Shown: positions 8,792-20,908 of the stretch, piece by piece | Layout of the letters: each line of letters opens with the position of its first letter | Position numbering within the stretch: position 1 is the stretch's first letter | Origin: Pseudomonas frederiksbergensis | GTDB lineage: Bacteria > Pseudomonadota > Gammaproteobacteria > Pseudomonadales > Pseudomonadaceae | Assembly (NCBI RefSeq): GCF_003732705.1 | Contig: NZ_MOBR01000005.1 | Coordinates: 562-64,561 of the forward strand | DNA length: 64,000 nt | Reading direction: 5' to 3' | The notes under the pieces: generated by a model | What the model was told of the DNA's origin: nothing | Databases searched by the model: none | What the model saw: the letters and a program-made list of their open reading frames with translations, nothing else | Program-made: the position numbers and the translations under genes

Positions 8792-9131
8792 AGTGGGATC
8801 TCGTTTTGATTTCTCTATCCAGCGTTTGTCTGAAAAGCTTTTTCTGAGTGGGTGACAGGTCGTCTTGCTCGTCTTTGCCATACACGGTGAACAGCCAGAA
8901 TTGATCGAAGCCTGACCACCAGTAATAAATCACCCGTAATCCGCTGCGCTTGCCTTTGCCTCGTCGTTGGTCGCAGAAGCGAATTTTGCGCAGCCCCCCG
9001 GTGCCCTCAATCAGGTCGCCCGCTTCGGGGTTCTTCAGCAACTCCAATTGAAAGCTGCGAAACAGATCGTCATCCAGGTAATCGTCTCGATGTTTCTGAA
9101 ACATACGTAACTCGACAAATAGAGCATCCAT
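8781..9131 (-). CDS. HigB-type toxin, RelE/ParE superfamily
   Basis: A 116-residue basic protein, probably a ribosome-dependent mRNA interferase. The stretch DLIEGTGGLRKIRF followed by RRGKGKRSGLRVIYYWW and FWLFTVYGKDEQDDLSP is characteristic of HigB-2-like toxins, with the basic residues that face mRNA. The start MDALFVEL gives the normal family length; the frame stays open to 9242 but that extension is unlike the family. It is transcribed first and overlaps the antitoxin by 11 nt. The pair sits between the ABC operon and the nuo operon terminator with no other mobile signature. Confidence 0.85.
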   Translation of the reverse strand: MDALFVELRMFQKHRDDYLDDDLFRSFQLELLKNPEAGDLIEGTGGLRKIRFCDQRRGKGKRSGLRVIYYWWSGFDQFWLFTVYGKDEQDDLSPTQKKLFRQTLDREIKTRSHYET

Positions 9132-9365
9132 GTTCTGTACGCTACCTACGTATAGTGTTGTCTCGATAATCGAATCGGTCAAGGCATCGAAGCCATCCTT
9201 TTCGTTCCCGATTTCAACGGTAGACCCCAGTTGTAAAAACACCTGTAGGAAGAGTCGACCAGTGCGGTGAGAGCATTCGATAAAAGAGACGGGATACTTG
9301 GCTGTGGGACTGGCTTGGGAAGTGGTACATACATCGATGTTTGAAAATCACGATCCCACAAACGC

Positions 9366-9392
9366 AAAAACGGCACCCGAAGGTGCCGTTTC
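9366..9392 (-). terminator. Rho-independent terminator of the nuo operon
   Basis: On the minus strand the stem CGGCACC-TTCG-GGTGCCG, with a stable TTCG tetraloop, is followed by TTTTTGCG. It lies 27 bp downstream of the nuoN stop codon. Confidence 0.85.
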
Positions 9393-9419
9393 TGTTTTCT
9401 ACCGAGTATCGCTAAACGA

Positions 9420-10883
9420 TCAACCCGCCAGACCCGCTTGCTGTACCAGCACCAGCAACGGCTGCGGATACAGCCCAAGGAAGAACGCCAGTGCAGCGAT
9501 GGCCAGCAGCATCACGCCGCCTGCCTTTTGTTCCCAGTGCAGTTGTGCATCGTGGCGACGCAGGTTCGGTTCGATCAGGTACAGGGTGACCATCACGCGC
9601 AGGTAGTAGAAGACGCCGATGGCGCTGCCCAGTACCAGGGAGCCGACCAGCCACCATTGGTGCGATTCGACACCGGTGGCGATGATGTAGAACTTGCCGA
9701 TGAAGCCCGCGGTCAGCGGGATGCCGGCCAGGGACAGCATCATCACGGTCAGTACGGCGGTCAGGTACGGACGGCGCCAGAACAGGCCGCGGTATTCGTA
9801 CAGGGCGTCAGCGTCACGGCCTTTGTACGGCGAGGACATCAGGGTGATCACGCCGAACGCGCCGAGGCTGGTGATCACGTAAGTGACCAGGTACACGCCG
9901 ATGGCTTCCACGGCCAGACCCTTGCTCGCCACCAGGGCGATCAGCAGGTAGCCGAAGTGGGCGATGGACGAGTAACCCAGCAGACGCTTGAGGTTGCTCT
10001 GGGTCAGGGCCAGCAGGTTACCGAACAGGATCGACGCGATGGCGATGATGGTCAGTACGTCGCTCAGCACACCACTGCTTGCAGCAGGGGAGATCTGGAA
10101 CAGACGCACCATCACGGCGAACACGGCGACTTTCGAAGCAGTCGCCAGGAACGCTGCGACCGGCGCCGGAGCCCCTTCGTAAACGTCCGGGGTCCAGAGG
10201 TGGAACGGTACCAGCGACAGCTTGAACGCCAGGCCGATCAGCATCATGCCCAGGCCCATTTGCGCCAGGGAGCTTGGCAGGCCAGTCGCGGCCAATGCTT
10301 GACCGATACCGACGAAACTCAGGCTACCGGAGTCGGCATACAGCAGAGCCATACCGAACAACAGGAACGCGGAACCGGCGGCCGACAGCACCATGTACTT
10401 GATACCGGCTTCCAGTGAACGCTTGTTGAAGAAGGCGTACGCCACCAGACCGTAGACCGGCACCGACAACAGTTCCAGACCGATGAACAACCCGGCCAGG
10501 TGTTGCGCGCTGACCAGAACCAGGCCACCGGCAGCGGCCATCAGGATCAGCAGGTACAGTTCTTCGCGGTTGCCCGGGTAACCCGTGCCGCCATCGCCGA
10601 GGTAGGCGTGGGCGAGGGTCACACAGGCGAGGGTGGCGACCAGGATCAGCGCCATATACAAGCAAGCGAAGTTATCGATCTGCAGCAGTGGGGTCACGGC
10701 CAGGGGCGCGACCTTCAAGGCTGGCAGGATCGACAGCAATGCCAGGTTCAAACCCGCCACGGAAATCAGGAAGGTCTGCGAGTGGTTGCGGCGCCAGGCG
10801 ATGGCCAGCATCACCACGATGATCGTGGCGGTGGTGATCAACAACGGCGCGAGCGCGATAAAGTGTTGAGTCGTGAATTCCAT
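9420..10883 (-). CDS. nuoN: NADH-quinone oxidoreductase subunit N
   Basis: Membrane-arm subunit of respiratory complex I, 487 residues, about 14 transmembrane helices, one of three Mrp-antiporter-like proton-pumping subunits with NuoL and NuoM. The conserved stretch [20 protein letters not shown] holds the membrane glutamate expected in this family. The start [11 protein letters not shown] is chosen by family length; the frame stays open a further 63 nt upstream into nuoM. Last gene of the nuo operon, 7 bp after nuoM. Confidence 0.97.
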   Translation of the reverse strand: MEFTTQHFIALAPLLITTATIIVVMLAIAWRRNHSQTFLISVAGLNLALLSILPALKVAPLAVTPLLQIDNFACLYMALILVATLACVTLAHAYLGDGGTGYPGNREELYLLILMAAAGGLVLVSAQHLAGLFIGLELLSVPVYGLVAYAFFNKRSLEAGIKYMVLSAAGSAFLLFGMALLYADSGSLSFVGIGQALAATGLPSSLAQMGLGMMLIGLAFKLSLVPFHLWTPDVYEGAPAPVAAFLATASKVAVFAVMVRLFQISPAASSGVLSDVLTIIAIASILFGNLLALTQSNLKRLLGYSSIAHFGYLLIALVASKGLAVEAIGVYLVTYVITSLGAFGVITLMSSPYKGRDADALYEYRGLFWRRPYLTAVLTVMMLSLAGIPLTAGFIGKFYIIATGVESHQWWLVGSLVLGSAIGVFYYLRVMVTLYLIEPNLRRHDAQLHWEQKAGGVMLLAIAALAFFLGLYPQPLLVLVQQAGLAG

Positions 10884-10890
10884 AGCGCTC

Positions 10891-12423
10891 TTACCGGGCC
10901 GAAGCGAGTTGAGTGAAGGCGGTACCGAGCCACTGCTGCACGCCATGCATCGTCGCGGCAGAAGTGTCGAGGAACGGTTGCGGGTACACGCCGATGTAAA
11001 TCAGCAGTACCGCCAGACCGACCACCATGATCAGTTCGCGACCATCCATGCCATGCAGCACCGCGTCCGACTTGGACGGGCCGAAGTAGGCACGGTGGAT
11101 CATGATCAACGAGTAGACCGAACCGAACACCAGGCCCGACGTCGCGATCGCGGTGATCCACGGCGCAGCGGCGAAGGTGCCGATCAGGATCAGGAACTCA
11201 CCGACGAAGTTACCCGTACCCGGCAAGCCCAGGGAAGCAGCGGCGAAGAACAGGCTGATGGCCGGCAGGTAAGCGATCTTCGACCACAGGCCACCCATTT
11301 CACGCATGTCGCGGGTATGGGTGCGCTCGTACAACTGACCACTGAGGATAAACAGTGCCGCCGCCGAAACACCGTGCGCCAGCATCTGCATCACCGCGCC
11401 CTGCAGCGCCAGTTGGCTGCCGGAGTAGATGCCGATCAACACGAAGCCCATGTGGGAAACGGAGGAATAGGCGATCAGACGCTTGATGTCGGTTTGTGCG
11501 AAGGCCAGGAACGCGCCGTAGAAGATCCCGACCAGACCGAGGGTCATGGCGATCGGCGCGAACTCGGCCGAGGCATTCGGGAACAGCGGCAGGGCGAAAC
11601 GCAGCAGACCGTAAGCCGCCGTCTTCAACAAGATACCGGCCAGATCGACCGAACCTGCGGTTGGCGCCTGGGCGTGAGCATCAGGCAGCCAGGAGTGGAA
11701 CGGTACGACCGGCAGTTTCACCGCGAAGGCGATGAAGAAGCCGAGCATCAGGATGTACTCGGTGGTGAGCGACATCTTGGTTTTCAGCAGGTCGGCGTAG
11801 TTGAACGTGATCACGCCGGTGCTGTTGAAGTTGACCAGCACCAGACCCAGGATCGCCACCAACATGATCAGGCCGGAAGCCTGGGTGAAGATGAAGAACT
11901 TGGTCGCCGCGTAGATCCGGGTTTTCTTGCCGTCCGAAGAACTGTGACCCCAGAGCGCGATGAGGAAGTACATCGGCACCAGCATCATTTCCCAGAAGAA
12001 GAAGAACATGAACAGGTCGAGCGCGAGGAACACGCCGACAACACCGCCCAGGATCCACATCAGGTTCAAGTGGAAGAAGCCAACGTGACGCTGGATCTCT
12101 TTCCACGAGCAGAGTACCGAGAGGATACCCAGCAGACCGGTCAGCAGGATCATCAGCAGCGACAGGCCGTCGAGGGCCAGGTGCACGCTGATGCCGAAGC
12201 GCTGGATCCAGATGTGCTTGAACTCAAGCGCCCAGACCGGATCGGCGCCAGGCGCCGGTGCAAATGAATAGTTACCGTGGGCCCACAGCCAGAGGCCGAG
12301 CGCGAGTTCCAGGGTCATGGTCAACAGCGCAATCCAGCGGGGGAGGGTAGCGCCGAAGCGCTCACCCATCCAGCACAGCAGGCCGCCGATGAAGGGGATC
12401 AGGATTAGCCAAGGCAGAATCAT
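10891..12423 (-). CDS. nuoM: NADH-quinone oxidoreductase subunit M
   Basis: A 510-residue antiporter-like subunit of complex I with about 14 transmembrane helices. The segment [20 protein letters not shown] carries the key glutamate of the proton channel, and the half-channel motif [18 protein letters not shown] is present. It lies between nuoL (40 bp upstream) and nuoN in the canonical order. Confidence 0.97.
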   Translation of the reverse strand: MILPWLILIPFIGGLLCWMGERFGATLPRWIALLTMTLELALGLWLWAHGNYSFAPAPGADPVWALEFKHIWIQRFGISVHLALDGLSLLMILLTGLLGILSVLCSWKEIQRHVGFFHLNLMWILGGVVGVFLALDLFMFFFFWEMMLVPMYFLIALWGHSSSDGKKTRIYAATKFFIFTQASGLIMLVAILGLVLVNFNSTGVITFNYADLLKTKMSLTTEYILMLGFFIAFAVKLPVVPFHSWLPDAHAQAPTAGSVDLAGILLKTAAYGLLRFALPLFPNASAEFAPIAMTLGLVGIFYGAFLAFAQTDIKRLIAYSSVSHMGFVLIGIYSGSQLALQGAVMQMLAHGVSAAALFILSGQLYERTHTRDMREMGGLWSKIAYLPAISLFFAAASLGLPGTGNFVGEFLILIGTFAAAPWITAIATSGLVFGSVYSLIMIHRAYFGPSKSDAVLHGMDGRELIMVVGLAVLLIYIGVYPQPFLDTSAATMHGVQQWLGTAFTQLASAR

Positions 12424-12463
12424 GACGGGCTCAATTCCTTTCGCAAGTTCGCAAGGTTCATAT

Positions 12464-14317
12464 TCAGACCGCTACCAGCACGATGGCGCCGATGACCAGC
12501 ACGGAGCCGGCTGCCATCGAGGCCGCGTACCAACGCAGTTGACCGGTTTCGGTACGGCTCAGGGCGGTGTGGCCGCCTTTGGCCATACGCGGGATCAAAC
12601 CGATGGTCTGATCGAGCGGGTCTCTGCGCAGTGCGTGGCTGATCGCAAGGTATGGCTTGACGAACAGTTTGTCGTAGATCCAGTCGAAGCCCCAGGCAGC
12701 GAACCACCAGGCCGAAAGGAAGCGGCCAATGCCGCTGTTGGCGATTGCAGTGACGAAACGACGCTTGCCGAGGAACAGCAGCGCGGCCAGCAGGATACCG
12801 GCCAGGGCGATGGCGCCCGAAGCGATTTCCAGACTGTGCTTGGCTTCGCCGCCGGCATGCCCGACGCTTTCCGGCAGCACGCCGTGCAGCGGTGGCACGA
12901 TCATGGCGCCGACGAAGGTCGACAGTACGATCAGCACCGACAGTGGCAGCCAGTGAGCGATGCCGTGACCGGCGTGGGCTTCGGTCTTCGCTTCACCGTG
13001 GAACGCGATGAAGATCAGGCGGAAGGTGTACAGCGAAGTCATGAACGCGCCGACCAGACCTGCGTAGAGCAGACCGTGGTTGCCGCTGGCGAACGCTTCC
13101 CAGAGGATTTCGTCCTTGGAGTAGAAGCCTGCGGTCACCAGTGGCAGGGCAGACAGGGCCGCGCCGCCGACGATGAAGCTGGTGTAAGCCAGCGGCAGTT
13201 TCTTCCACAGGCCGCCCATCTTGAAGATGTTCTGCTCGTGGTGGCAGGCAACGATCACCGCACCGGAGGCAAGGAACAGCAGCGCCTTGAAGAAGGCGTG
13301 GGTCATCAGGTGGAAGATCGCGCCATCCCATGCACCCACACCCAGGGCCAGGAACATGTAGCCGATCTGGCTCATGGTCGAGTAGGCGAGGATACGTTTG
13401 ATGTCGGTTTGTACCAGTGCCGCGAAACCCGCCAGAACCAGAGTCACACCGCCAACGACGCCGACCAGGTGCAGGATATCCGGCGCCAGGGCAAACAAGC
13501 CGTGAGTACGAGCGATCAGGTAGACACCAGCCGTTACCATGGTCGCGGCGTGGATCAGTGCCGAAACCGGGGTAGGACCGGCCATCGCATCCGCCAGCCA
13601 GGTTTGCAGCGGCAGTTGCGCGGATTTACCGACAGCGCCGCCCAGCAGCATCAGGGTCGCCAGAACGATCCAGAAGTCGCCGACCTTGAAGTGTTCAGGC
13701 GCCTTCACCAGCAGTTCCTGGACGTTCAGCGTGCCCAACTGTTGGAACAGGATGAACAGGCCGATGGCCATGAACACGTCGCCGATGCGGGTCACGATGA
13801 AAGCTTTGAGTGCCGCGTTACCGTTGTTGCGGTTGCTGTAGTAGAAACCGATCAACAGGTACGAGCACAGGCCCACGCCTTCCCAGCCGAAGTACAGGAA
13901 CAACAGGTTATCGCCCAGGATCAGGAACAGCATGCTGGCGATAAACAGGTTGGTGTAGGCGAAGAAGCGCGAGTAACCGTCTTCACCGCGCATGTACCAG
14001 GACGCGAACAGGTGGATCAGGAAGCCGACGCCGACCACCACACCGAGCATGGTGACCGACAGGCCATCCAGGTACAGGGCGAAGTTCGGCGTGAAGCCTT
14101 CAACCGCCATCCACTGCCACAACACCTGGGTGTAGTGGCCGCCTTCTGGCGGGGCGACGTTGAATTGCCAGATCACGTAAGCCGCGACGATGGCAGACAG
14201 GCCGATGGAACCGACGCCAATCAGCGCCGACAGGTTTTCCGAGAAGCGGCCGCGTGAGAACGACAGCAGCAGGAAACCTATGAGAGGGAATACGAAAGTC
14301 AGATAGAGAAGATTCAT
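12464..14317 (-). CDS. nuoL: NADH-quinone oxidoreductase subunit L
   Basis: The largest membrane subunit, 617 residues, distal proton pump of complex I. About 16 transmembrane helices are expected, and the long lateral helix of the family would lie in the C-terminal part, after residue ~540. The conserved motif [20 protein letters not shown] and the helix [20 protein letters not shown] are plain. The start overlaps the nuoK stop by 4 nt. Confidence 0.97.
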   Translation of the reverse strand: MNLLYLTFVFPLIGFLLLSFSRGRFSENLSALIGVGSIGLSAIVAAYVIWQFNVAPPEGGHYTQVLWQWMAVEGFTPNFALYLDGLSVTMLGVVVGVGFLIHLFASWYMRGEDGYSRFFAYTNLFIASMLFLILGDNLLFLYFGWEGVGLCSYLLIGFYYSNRNNGNAALKAFIVTRIGDVFMAIGLFILFQQLGTLNVQELLVKAPEHFKVGDFWIVLATLMLLGGAVGKSAQLPLQTWLADAMAGPTPVSALIHAATMVTAGVYLIARTHGLFALAPDILHLVGVVGGVTLVLAGFAALVQTDIKRILAYSTMSQIGYMFLALGVGAWDGAIFHLMTHAFFKALLFLASGAVIVACHHEQNIFKMGGLWKKLPLAYTSFIVGGAALSALPLVTAGFYSKDEILWEAFASGNHGLLYAGLVGAFMTSLYTFRLIFIAFHGEAKTEAHAGHGIAHWLPLSVLIVLSTFVGAMIVPPLHGVLPESVGHAGGEAKHSLEIASGAIALAGILLAALLFLGKRRFVTAIANSGIGRFLSAWWFAAWGFDWIYDKLFVKPYLAISHALRRDPLDQTIGLIPRMAKGGHTALSRTETGQLRWYAASMAAGSVLVIGAIVLVAV

Positions 14318-14622
14318 CCGCGCATCTCGCTGGCAGCGTCGATATCGAGAGTGTGGAAGCGGCGATACAGCTGCAACAGAATCGCCAGGCCAATACTGGC
14401 CTCGGCGGCTGCCAGGCTGATCACCAGGATGAACATGATCTGTCCATCCGGCTGACCCCAGCGGCTACCGGCAACGATGAACGCCAACGCGGAGGCATTC
14501 ATCATGACCTCCAGGCTCATCAGCACGAAGAGAATGTTGCGGCGGACCATCAGGCCGACCAGACCGAGGCAGAACAGGATGCCGGCGACCGCCAGACCAT
14601 GCTCCAAAGGGATAGCAGGCAT
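14314..14622 (-). CDS. nuoK: NADH-quinone oxidoreductase subunit K
   Basis: A 102-residue subunit with three transmembrane helices. The second helix reads [20 protein letters not shown] and carries the conserved membrane glutamate. The sequence AGGAG lies 8 nt before the ATG at 14622 but only 2 nt before another at 14628, so the shorter form (MPAIPLEHG) is preferred. Tightly packed between nuoJ and nuoL. Confidence 0.95.
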   Translation of the reverse strand: MPAIPLEHGLAVAGILFCLGLVGLMVRRNILFVLMSLEVMMNASALAFIVAGSRWGQPDGQIMFILVISLAAAEASIGLAILLQLYRRFHTLDIDAASEMRG

Positions 14623-14624
14623 CG

Positions 14625-15128
14625 TCATTGCTCCTTGGCTTCGTTGCGGCCCAAGTGGAACGCCGTGACGGCTGCGGCGAGCAGCAACATCGAGGCGAGT
14701 TCGACCACCAGCAGGTACGGACCGAACAGGCTGATGCCCACGGCCTTCGCATCGACGGTGGTGTGGCCGATGGCCTGACCGCTGGAATGGCTGAACAGCA
14801 CGTACAGCAGTTCAGCCAGCAGCAGGGCGCCGAGCACGACAGGGCCGAGCCAGATGCCGGGCTTGAGCCAGACGCGCTCTTGCTGAACCGAGGCCGGGCC
14901 AAGGTTGAGCATCATCACCACGAACACGAACAGCACCATGATGGCGCCAGCGTAGGCGATCACTTCCAGCACACCGGCAAACGGTGCGCCGAGGGCGAAA
15001 AACGTCATCGCCACGGCAATCAGCGAAATGATCAGGTAGAGCAGGGCGTGCACAGGGTTGGTGTTGGTGATCACGCGAAGCGTGGCCACAACCGCGATAC
15101 CCGATGCGAAATAGAAAGCGAATTCCAT
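14625..15128 (-). CDS. nuoJ: NADH-quinone oxidoreductase subunit J
   Basis: A 167-residue membrane subunit with five hydrophobic helices, including the helix [18 protein letters not shown], whose kink is part of the proton-translocation path in the family. It sits between nuoI and nuoK at close spacing in the usual complex I order. Confidence 0.95.
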   Translation of the reverse strand: MEFAFYFASGIAVVATLRVITNTNPVHALLYLIISLIAVAMTFFALGAPFAGVLEVIAYAGAIMVLFVFVVMMLNLGPASVQQERVWLKPGIWLGPVVLGALLLAELLYVLFSHSSGQAIGHTTVDAKAVGISLFGPYLLVVELASMLLLAAAVTAFHLGRNEAKEQ

Positions 15129-15137
15129 CTTTCTTCC

Positions 15138-15683
15138 TTAAGGCAGCAAGCTCTTCACGTTGATCGGTTCGGCTTCATTCTGCGCGGCGCCTTTCGGCTT
15201 CCCGGCAATCGCCATACCTGCAACACGATAGAAGTTGTAATCAGGGTTTTTGCCGGGGCCGGAGATCAGCAGATCTTCTTTCTCGTAAACCAGGTCCTGA
15301 CGTTTGAACTCGGCCATCTCGAAATCCGGTGTCAGCTGGATCGCGGTGGTCGGGCAGGCTTCCTCGCAGAGGCCGCAAAAGATGCAGCGCGAGAAGTTGA
15401 TGCGGAAGAAGTCCGGGTACCAGCGACCGTCTTCGGTTTCGGCTTTCTGCAGCGAGATGCAACCGACCGGACACGCCACGGCGCACAGGTTGCAGGCGAC
15501 ACAACGCTCTTCGCCATCAGGGTCGCGGGTCAGGACGATACGCCCACGGTAGCGCGGCGGCAGGTACACGGCTTCTTCCGGGTACTGCAGCGTGTCGCGC
15601 TTGCGGAAGGCATGGCCGAAGATCATCACCAGGCTGCGAAGCTGGGTGAAGAAGCCATGCACGATGTCAAATATGTACTTCAT
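15138..15683 (-). CDS. nuoI: NADH-quinone oxidoreductase subunit I, 2x[4Fe-4S] ferredoxin
   Basis: A 181-residue iron-sulfur subunit that carries clusters N6a and N6b between the NADH module and the quinone site. Two CxxCxxCxxxCP motifs are visible: [12 protein letters not shown] and [12 protein letters not shown]. It lies 12 bp after nuoH. Confidence 0.97.
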   Translation of the reverse strand: MKYIFDIVHGFFTQLRSLVMIFGHAFRKRDTLQYPEEAVYLPPRYRGRIVLTRDPDGEERCVACNLCAVACPVGCISLQKAETEDGRWYPDFFRINFSRCIFCGLCEEACPTTAIQLTPDFEMAEFKRQDLVYEKEDLLISGPGKNPDYNFYRVAGMAIAGKPKGAAQNEAEPINVKSLLP

Positions 15684-15695
15684 GATTCTCTATCC

Positions 15696-16703
15696 TCACT
15701 GAGCCGCGACGGCGGGCGTGTTGAGCAACACGATCGCAGCGGTCACCAGCATGTTGACGAGGGTCAGCGGCAGGCAGAACTTCCAGCTGAAATCCATCAC
15801 TTGGTCATACCGTGGGCGCGGAATCGAGGCGCGCAGCAGGATGAAGATCATGATGAAGAACGCGGTTTTCAGCGCGAACCAGATGAACGGGATCTGCGGC
15901 AGGATGCCGAACGGACCGTGCCAGCCACCGAAGAACAGGGTCACCAGCAGCGCCGAAATCAACACGATGCCGATGTACTCACCGACGAAGAACATGCCCC
16001 ATTTCATGCCGGCGTATTCAATGTGGTAACCGTCGGCCAGTTCCTGTTCCGCTTCCGGCTGGTCGAACGGGTGACGGTGAGTCACGGCGACGCCAGCGAT
16101 GAAGAAGGTCAGGAAACCGAAGATCTGCGGAATGATGAACCACAGGTTCTGCGCTTGATAATCAACGATGTCGCGCATGTTGAACGAGCCGACCTGGATC
16201 ACGATGCCCATCAACGACAGGCCCATGAACACTTCGTACGACACGGTTTGCGCCGAGGCCCGCAAGCTGCCCAGCAGGGCGAACTTGTTGTTACTCGACC
16301 AACCGGCGAACAACACCGCGTAGACCGACAGACCGGCCATGGCGAAGAAGAACAGGATGCCGATGTTCAGGTCCGCCACGCCCCAGTTCGGGGTGATCGG
16401 GATGATCGCGAAGGCAATCAGCAGGGCGCTCATGGCGACTACCGGTGCCAGGGTGAAGATCATCTTGTCGGCGAACGGCGGCGTCCAGTCTTCCTTGAAG
16501 AACATCTTGATCATGTCGGCCGCGATCTGGAACGCGCCGAACGGGCCGACGCGGTTTGGACCATAACGGTCCTGCCAGAGGGCGAGCAAACGACGCTCGA
16601 CCCAGCTCAGCAGCGCGCCGCACACCACCACGGCGAGCAGAATCACGATGGCCTTGAGGACCGCGATGATCACGTCAATCACTTCAGGCGTGAACCAGGT
16701 CAT
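15696..16703 (-). CDS. nuoH: NADH-quinone oxidoreductase subunit H
   Basis: A 335-residue membrane subunit that forms much of the quinone-binding chamber with NuoB and NuoD. About eight transmembrane helices are visible. The conserved loops [20 protein letters not shown] and [20 protein letters not shown] match the family. The start overlaps the nuoG stop by 4 nt. Confidence 0.97.
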   Translation of the reverse strand: MTWFTPEVIDVIIAVLKAIVILLAVVVCGALLSWVERRLLALWQDRYGPNRVGPFGAFQIAADMIKMFFKEDWTPPFADKMIFTLAPVVAMSALLIAFAIIPITPNWGVADLNIGILFFFAMAGLSVYAVLFAGWSSNNKFALLGSLRASAQTVSYEVFMGLSLMGIVIQVGSFNMRDIVDYQAQNLWFIIPQIFGFLTFFIAGVAVTHRHPFDQPEAEQELADGYHIEYAGMKWGMFFVGEYIGIVLISALLVTLFFGGWHGPFGILPQIPFIWFALKTAFFIMIFILLRASIPRPRYDQVMDFSWKFCLPLTLVNMLVTAAIVLLNTPAVAAQ

Positions 16704-19414
16704 TGAGCTGCCTCCTGCAGACCGTCAACGGTTTTGCCAAAGATCGCCGCTGGAATGCCGGCAATACCTGCAGGCAATGCCACCAGGCCAGCGCCCAGCT
16801 CTTCATTAATACGCAGCGGCAGACGCAGGGTCTGGCCATCGACATTCACGCTGAGCAGGGCGCCATCGTTGACACCCAGACGATCGGCTTCGGATTTGGC
16901 CAGGGCGACATAGGCGGCCGGGATGCGTTCCTGAACCGGTGCGGCTTTGGAAGAGTTCTCTTCGCTGCCGAGCAGGTGGAAGAACGGCACGACTTGCCAG
17001 GTACCTGGCGCCGGGTTGAATGCGCGCGGAACACTGGCGAACCAGTTCAGTGAATCACCAGTGCTTTCGATCAGGCGGGTGCCCGGGTCGCCAGCGCGGA
17101 TGTGACCACCGACTTCGTCCTGGAACTTGTTCCAGGCTTGCGGCGAGTTCCAGCCCGGGGACCAGGCGAATGGCACTTGCTGACGCGGTTCAACCGAGCC
17201 CGAGTAACCTTCCATCGAGAAGTTGAACGCGGTGTCGTTGTCCTGCGGGGTACGCGGTTCATGGACGCTGATGTCAGCGCGCATGGCGGTACGACCGGAG
17301 TAACGCAGCGGTTCGCGGGCCAGTTTCATGCCCTTGATGCGGAACGCGGCGGACGGGGCGGCGTCAACGATACGCGCCAGTTGCGGCGTGCTCGAAGCGA
17401 CGGCAGCGGTGACGTGGTCCAGTTGGGTCCAGTCGATCGGCTGGTTCAGCAGGGTTGCGCGCAGAGCATGCAGCCAGCGCCAGCCTTCGTGAACCAGGAT
17501 GCTCGCGTCCATGTATTTCGGATCGAACACCTGGAAGAAACGCTGGGCGCGACCTTCCTGGCTAACCAATGTACCGTCGCCTTCCGCGAAGCTGGCGGCT
17601 GGCAGAACCAGGTGCGCGCGATCGCTGGTGGCGGTCTTCTGATGGTCAGCCACGATCACCACTTTCGCGGCGTTCAGGGCAGCATCGACCTTGGCTTTGT
17701 CGGTACGGGTGTACAGATCGTTTTCCAGCACGACGATGGCGTCGGCCTTGCCGTCGATCACCGCTTGCAGTGCGTCATCGACCGAGTTGCCACCGAGCAT
17801 GGCCAGGCCGAGGCTGTTGGCCTCTGGCACGATCAGGCTGATGGAACCGTTCTTCTCGCGCAGCTTCAAGGCTTTGGCAATGTTGGCAGCGGCTTCGATC
17901 AAGGCTTTGGAGCCCAGGGAAGTACCGGCAATGATCAGCGGACGCTTGGCAGCGAGCAGGGCGTCGGCAATGCGCTTGGCCAGGTCGAGGGCTTCAGTAT
18001 CGAGGCCTTCAACCGCTGGAGCGCTGGCGTCGAGGGCGTGAGCCACGGCGAAACCGATGCGGGCCAGGTCGTCTGGAGCGGCGTGTACGCATTCTTCAGC
18101 GATGTCGTCGAGCTTGGTTTCAGCCAGGCTGGCGATGAACAGCGGGTTCAGTTCTTTCTGACCGATGTTCTTCACTGCAGCGTCGAGCCACGGCTGGACG
18201 CGCATCGCGTCGGCCATGTCTTCAGCCTTGCCCTTGACCGATTGGCGCAGGGACAGGGCCATGCGTGCAGCGGTCTGGGTCAAATCTTCGCCGAGGACGA
18301 AGATCGCGTCGTGGTCTTCGATGTCGCGCATGTTCGGGATCGGCAGCGGGCTGTCTTTCAGAACCTGCATGACCAGACGGATGCGCTCCAGCTCGGCGGC
18401 TTCGATACCGGAGTAGAAGTGCTCGGCGCCGACCAGTTCGCGCAACGCGAAGTTGCTTTCAAGGCTGGCACGGGGCGAACCGATACCGACGATGTTGCGA
18501 CCGCGCAGCAGGTCAGCCGCTTTGTCCAGCGCTTCGTCGAGGGTCAGCTTGGCGCCGTTGGCCAGCAATGGCTGACGCGGGCGGTCTTCGCGGTTGACGT
18601 AGCCGTAGCCGAAACGGCCACGGTCGCACAGGAAGTACTGGTTGACCGAACCGTTGAAGCGGTTTTCGATCCGACGCAGTTCACCGTAGCGCTCGCCCGG
18701 GGAGATGTTGCAACCGCTGGAGCAGCCATGGCAGATGCTCGGCGAGAACTGCATGTCCCACTTGCGGTTGTAGCGCTCGGAGTGAGTCTTGTCGGTGAAC
18801 ACACCGGTCGGGCAGACCTCGGTGAGGTTGCCGGAGAACTCGCTTTCGAGGGTGCCGTCTTCAACGCGACCGAAGTACACGTTGTCGTGGGCACCGAACA
18901 CACCGAGGTCGGTGCCGCCGGCGTAATCCTTATAGAAGCGTACGCAGCGGTAGCAAGCGATGCAGCGGTTCATCTCGTGACCGATGAACGGGCCGAGATC
19001 CTGGTTCTGGTGGGTACGCTTGGTGAAGCGGTAACGGCGCTCGTTGTGGCCGGTCATTACCGTCATGTCTTGCAGGTGGCAGTGACCGCCTTCTTCACAG
19101 ACCGGGCAGTCGTGAGGGTGGTTGGTCATCAGCCATTCGACGACGCTGGCGCGGAATACTTTCGCCTCTTCGTCTTCGATGGAGATCCAGCTGCCGTCGG
19201 TGGCGGGGGTCATGCAGGACATGACGATCCGACCACGGGTGTCGTTGGCGTCGGTGTACTGCTTGACCGCGCACTGGCGGCAAGCGCCAACGCTGCCAAG
19301 GGCGGGGTGCCAGCAGAAATAAGGGATATCGAGGCCTAGCGACAGACATGCCTGTAACAGGTTGTCTGCCCCATCGACTTCGAGCTCTTTGCCGTCTACG
19401 TGGATAGTGGCCAT
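16700..19414 (-). CDS. nuoG: NADH-quinone oxidoreductase subunit G
   Basis: A 904-residue molybdopterin-oxidoreductase-like subunit of the peripheral arm. The N-terminal ~220 residues bind a [2Fe-2S] cluster (C...GACRQCAVK) and further [4Fe-4S] clusters ([23 protein letters not shown]). CHGCSSGCN begins the molybdopterin-like domain and fits the extra cluster N7 seen in E. coli NuoG. The first codons ([15 protein letters not shown]) match the family. A 138-bp gap with a hairpin separates it from nuoF, unlike the overlaps elsewhere in the operon. Confidence 0.97.
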   Translation of the reverse strand: MATIHVDGKELEVDGADNLLQACLSLGLDIPYFCWHPALGSVGACRQCAVKQYTDANDTRGRIVMSCMTPATDGSWISIEDEEAKVFRASVVEWLMTNHPHDCPVCEEGGHCHLQDMTVMTGHNERRYRFTKRTHQNQDLGPFIGHEMNRCIACYRCVRFYKDYAGGTDLGVFGAHDNVYFGRVEDGTLESEFSGNLTEVCPTGVFTDKTHSERYNRKWDMQFSPSICHGCSSGCNISPGERYGELRRIENRFNGSVNQYFLCDRGRFGYGYVNREDRPRQPLLANGAKLTLDEALDKAADLLRGRNIVGIGSPRASLESNFALRELVGAEHFYSGIEAAELERIRLVMQVLKDSPLPIPNMRDIEDHDAIFVLGEDLTQTAARMALSLRQSVKGKAEDMADAMRVQPWLDAAVKNIGQKELNPLFIASLAETKLDDIAEECVHAAPDDLARIGFAVAHALDASAPAVEGLDTEALDLAKRIADALLAAKRPLIIAGTSLGSKALIEAAANIAKALKLREKNGSISLIVPEANSLGLAMLGGNSVDDALQAVIDGKADAIVVLENDLYTRTDKAKVDAALNAAKVVIVADHQKTATSDRAHLVLPAASFAEGDGTLVSQEGRAQRFFQVFDPKYMDASILVHEGWRWLHALRATLLNQPIDWTQLDHVTAAVASSTPQLARIVDAAPSAAFRIKGMKLAREPLRYSGRTAMRADISVHEPRTPQDNDTAFNFSMEGYSGSVEPRQQVPFAWSPGWNSPQAWNKFQDEVGGHIRAGDPGTRLIESTGDSLNWFASVPRAFNPAPGTWQVVPFFHLLGSEENSSKAAPVQERIPAAYVALAKSEADRLGVNDGALLSVNVDGQTLRLPLRINEELGAGLVALPAGIAGIPAAIFGKTVDGLQEAAQ

Positions 19415-19507
19415 GGTTCAAAGTTCTTCGTTGGCCCGGTGTCAGCGGGCGTGGCTAATGGAATCTTGTTATTCGTCCGAATCCAAACAGCCCTTGAAAG
19501 GCGTCAT

Positions 19508-19543
19508 CGAACGAGAAGGCGAAGGGCACGGACCCTTCGCCTT
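19508..19543. other. Hairpin in the nuoF-nuoG intergenic gap
   Basis: A strong inverted repeat (AGGCGAAGGG / CCCTTCGCCT) lies in the only sizeable gap inside nuoC-to-nuoN. The T-run follows it on the plus strand (CTTTTTAAG), so for the nuo transcript on the minus strand it is a hairpin without a U-tract. It may act in mRNA processing or stability rather than termination. Confidence 0.5.
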
Positions 19544-19552
19544 TTTAAGCGT

Positions 19553-20908
19553 TTACGCGCCGACTACGATCGGCCTCGCCAGAGGCGGGACGGCGGCGCT
19601 GACAGGCGCGATGCCGGCTTCGAACTCCGAGCGGAAGTATTTGATTGCGCTGCCCAATGGCTCCACGGCGCCCGGTGCGTGAGCACAGAAGGTCTTGCCC
19701 GGGCCAAGGAAACCGACCAGACCCAACAGGGTCTCGATATCGCCGGCTTGCCCTTCACCGTTCTCGATCGCGCGCAGCAGCTTGACGCTCCACGGCAAAC
19801 CGTCACGGCAAGGGGTGCAGAAACCACAGGATTCGCGGGAGAAGAACTCTTCCATGTTGCGCAGCAGGGACACCATGTTGACGCTGTCGTCCACCGCCAT
19901 GGCCAGGCCGGTACCCATCCGGGTGCCCACTTTGGCGATGCCGCCGGCGTACATTTGTGCGTCCAGGTGTTCCGGCAACAGGAAACCGGTACCGGCGCCG
20001 CCTGGTTGCCAGGCCTTGAGCTTGAAGCCGTCGCGCATGCCGCCGGCGTAGTCTTCGAACAGCTCGCGACCGGTGACGCCGAATGGCAGTTCCCACAGGC
20101 CCGGATTCTTAACCTTGCCGGAGAAGCCCATGAGCTTGGTGCCCATGTCTTCACTGCCTGGGCGGGCCAACGATTTGTACCAGTCCACGCCGTCGGCAAT
20201 GATTGCCGGGACGTTGCACAGGGTTTCAACGTTGTTCACGCAGGTCGGCTTGCCCCACACGCCAACGGCGGCAGGGAAGGGCGGCTTGGAGCGCGGGTTG
20301 GCGCGGCGGCCTTCCAGGGAGTTGATCAGTGCAGTTTCTTCACCGCAGATGTAACGCCCGGCGCCGGTGTGGACGAACAGCTCGAAATCGAAGCCGCTGC
20401 CCAGGATGTTCTTGCCCAAAAGGCCTGCTGCCTTGGCTTCTTCCACGGCACGGTTCAGGTGCTTGGCGGCGGTGGTGTATTCGCCGCGCAGGAAGATGTA
20501 GCCACGGTAGGTTTTCAGCGCGCGAGCACTGATCAGCATGCCTTCGATCAGCAGATGGGGCAGTTGCTCCATCAGCATGCGGTCTTTCCAGGTGTTCGGC
20601 TCCATCTCGTCCGCGTTGCACAGCAGGTAGCGGATGTTGATGGATTCGTCTTTGGGCATCAGGCCCCACTTCACGCCCGTGGGGAAGCCTGCACCGCCGC
20701 GACCTTTAAGGCCGGCATCTTTCACGGTCTGGACGATGTCGTCCTGGGCCATGTCGGCGAAGGCTTTGCGCGCAGCGGCGTAACCGTTCTTGGCCTGGTA
20801 CTCGTCGAGCCACACGGCCTCGCCGTCATCGCGCAGACGCCAGGTCAGCGGGTGAGTCTCGGCCGAACGCTTGATGCGGTTGGCAGGACCGAAGGAAGTC
20901 AGGGTCAT
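19553..20908 (-). CDS. nuoF: NADH-quinone oxidoreductase subunit F, NADH-binding
   Basis: A 451-residue flavoprotein that oxidises NADH and holds FMN and [4Fe-4S] cluster N3. The NADH/FMN region shows [15 protein letters not shown] and the cluster motif reads [11 protein letters not shown]. It works with NuoE and NuoG as the NADH dehydrogenase module. The start overlaps the nuoE stop by 4 nt. Confidence 0.97.
   Translation of the reverse strand: MTLTSFGPANRIKRSAETHPLTWRLRDDGEAVWLDEYQAKNGYAAARKAFADMAQDDIVQTVKDAGLKGRGGAGFPTGVKWGLMPKDESINIRYLLCNADEMEPNTWKDRMLMEQLPHLLIEGMLISARALKTYRGYIFLRGEYTTAAKHLNRAVEEAKAAGLLGKNILGSGFDFELFVHTGAGRYICGEETALINSLEGRRANPRSKPPFPAAVGVWGKPTCVNNVETLCNVPAIIADGVDWYKSLARPGSEDMGTKLMGFSGKVKNPGLWELPFGVTGRELFEDYAGGMRDGFKLKAWQPGGAGTGFLLPEHLDAQMYAGGIAKVGTRMGTGLAMAVDDSVNMVSLLRNMEEFFSRESCGFCTPCRDGLPWSVKLLRAIENGEGQAGDIETLLGLVGFLGPGKTFCAHAPGAVEPLGSAIKYFRSEFEAGIAPVSAAVPPLARPIVVGA

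Noticed and set aside
14628..16706. A 692-residue open frame on the plus strand opposite nuoH-nuoJ, with others like it opposite nuoG (17102-19339) and idh (33164-35593)
   Set aside because: They mirror the codon pattern of strong minus-strand genes in GC-rich DNA, are rich in His, Gln and Arg and show no domain. The opposite strand encodes well-known proteins throughout.
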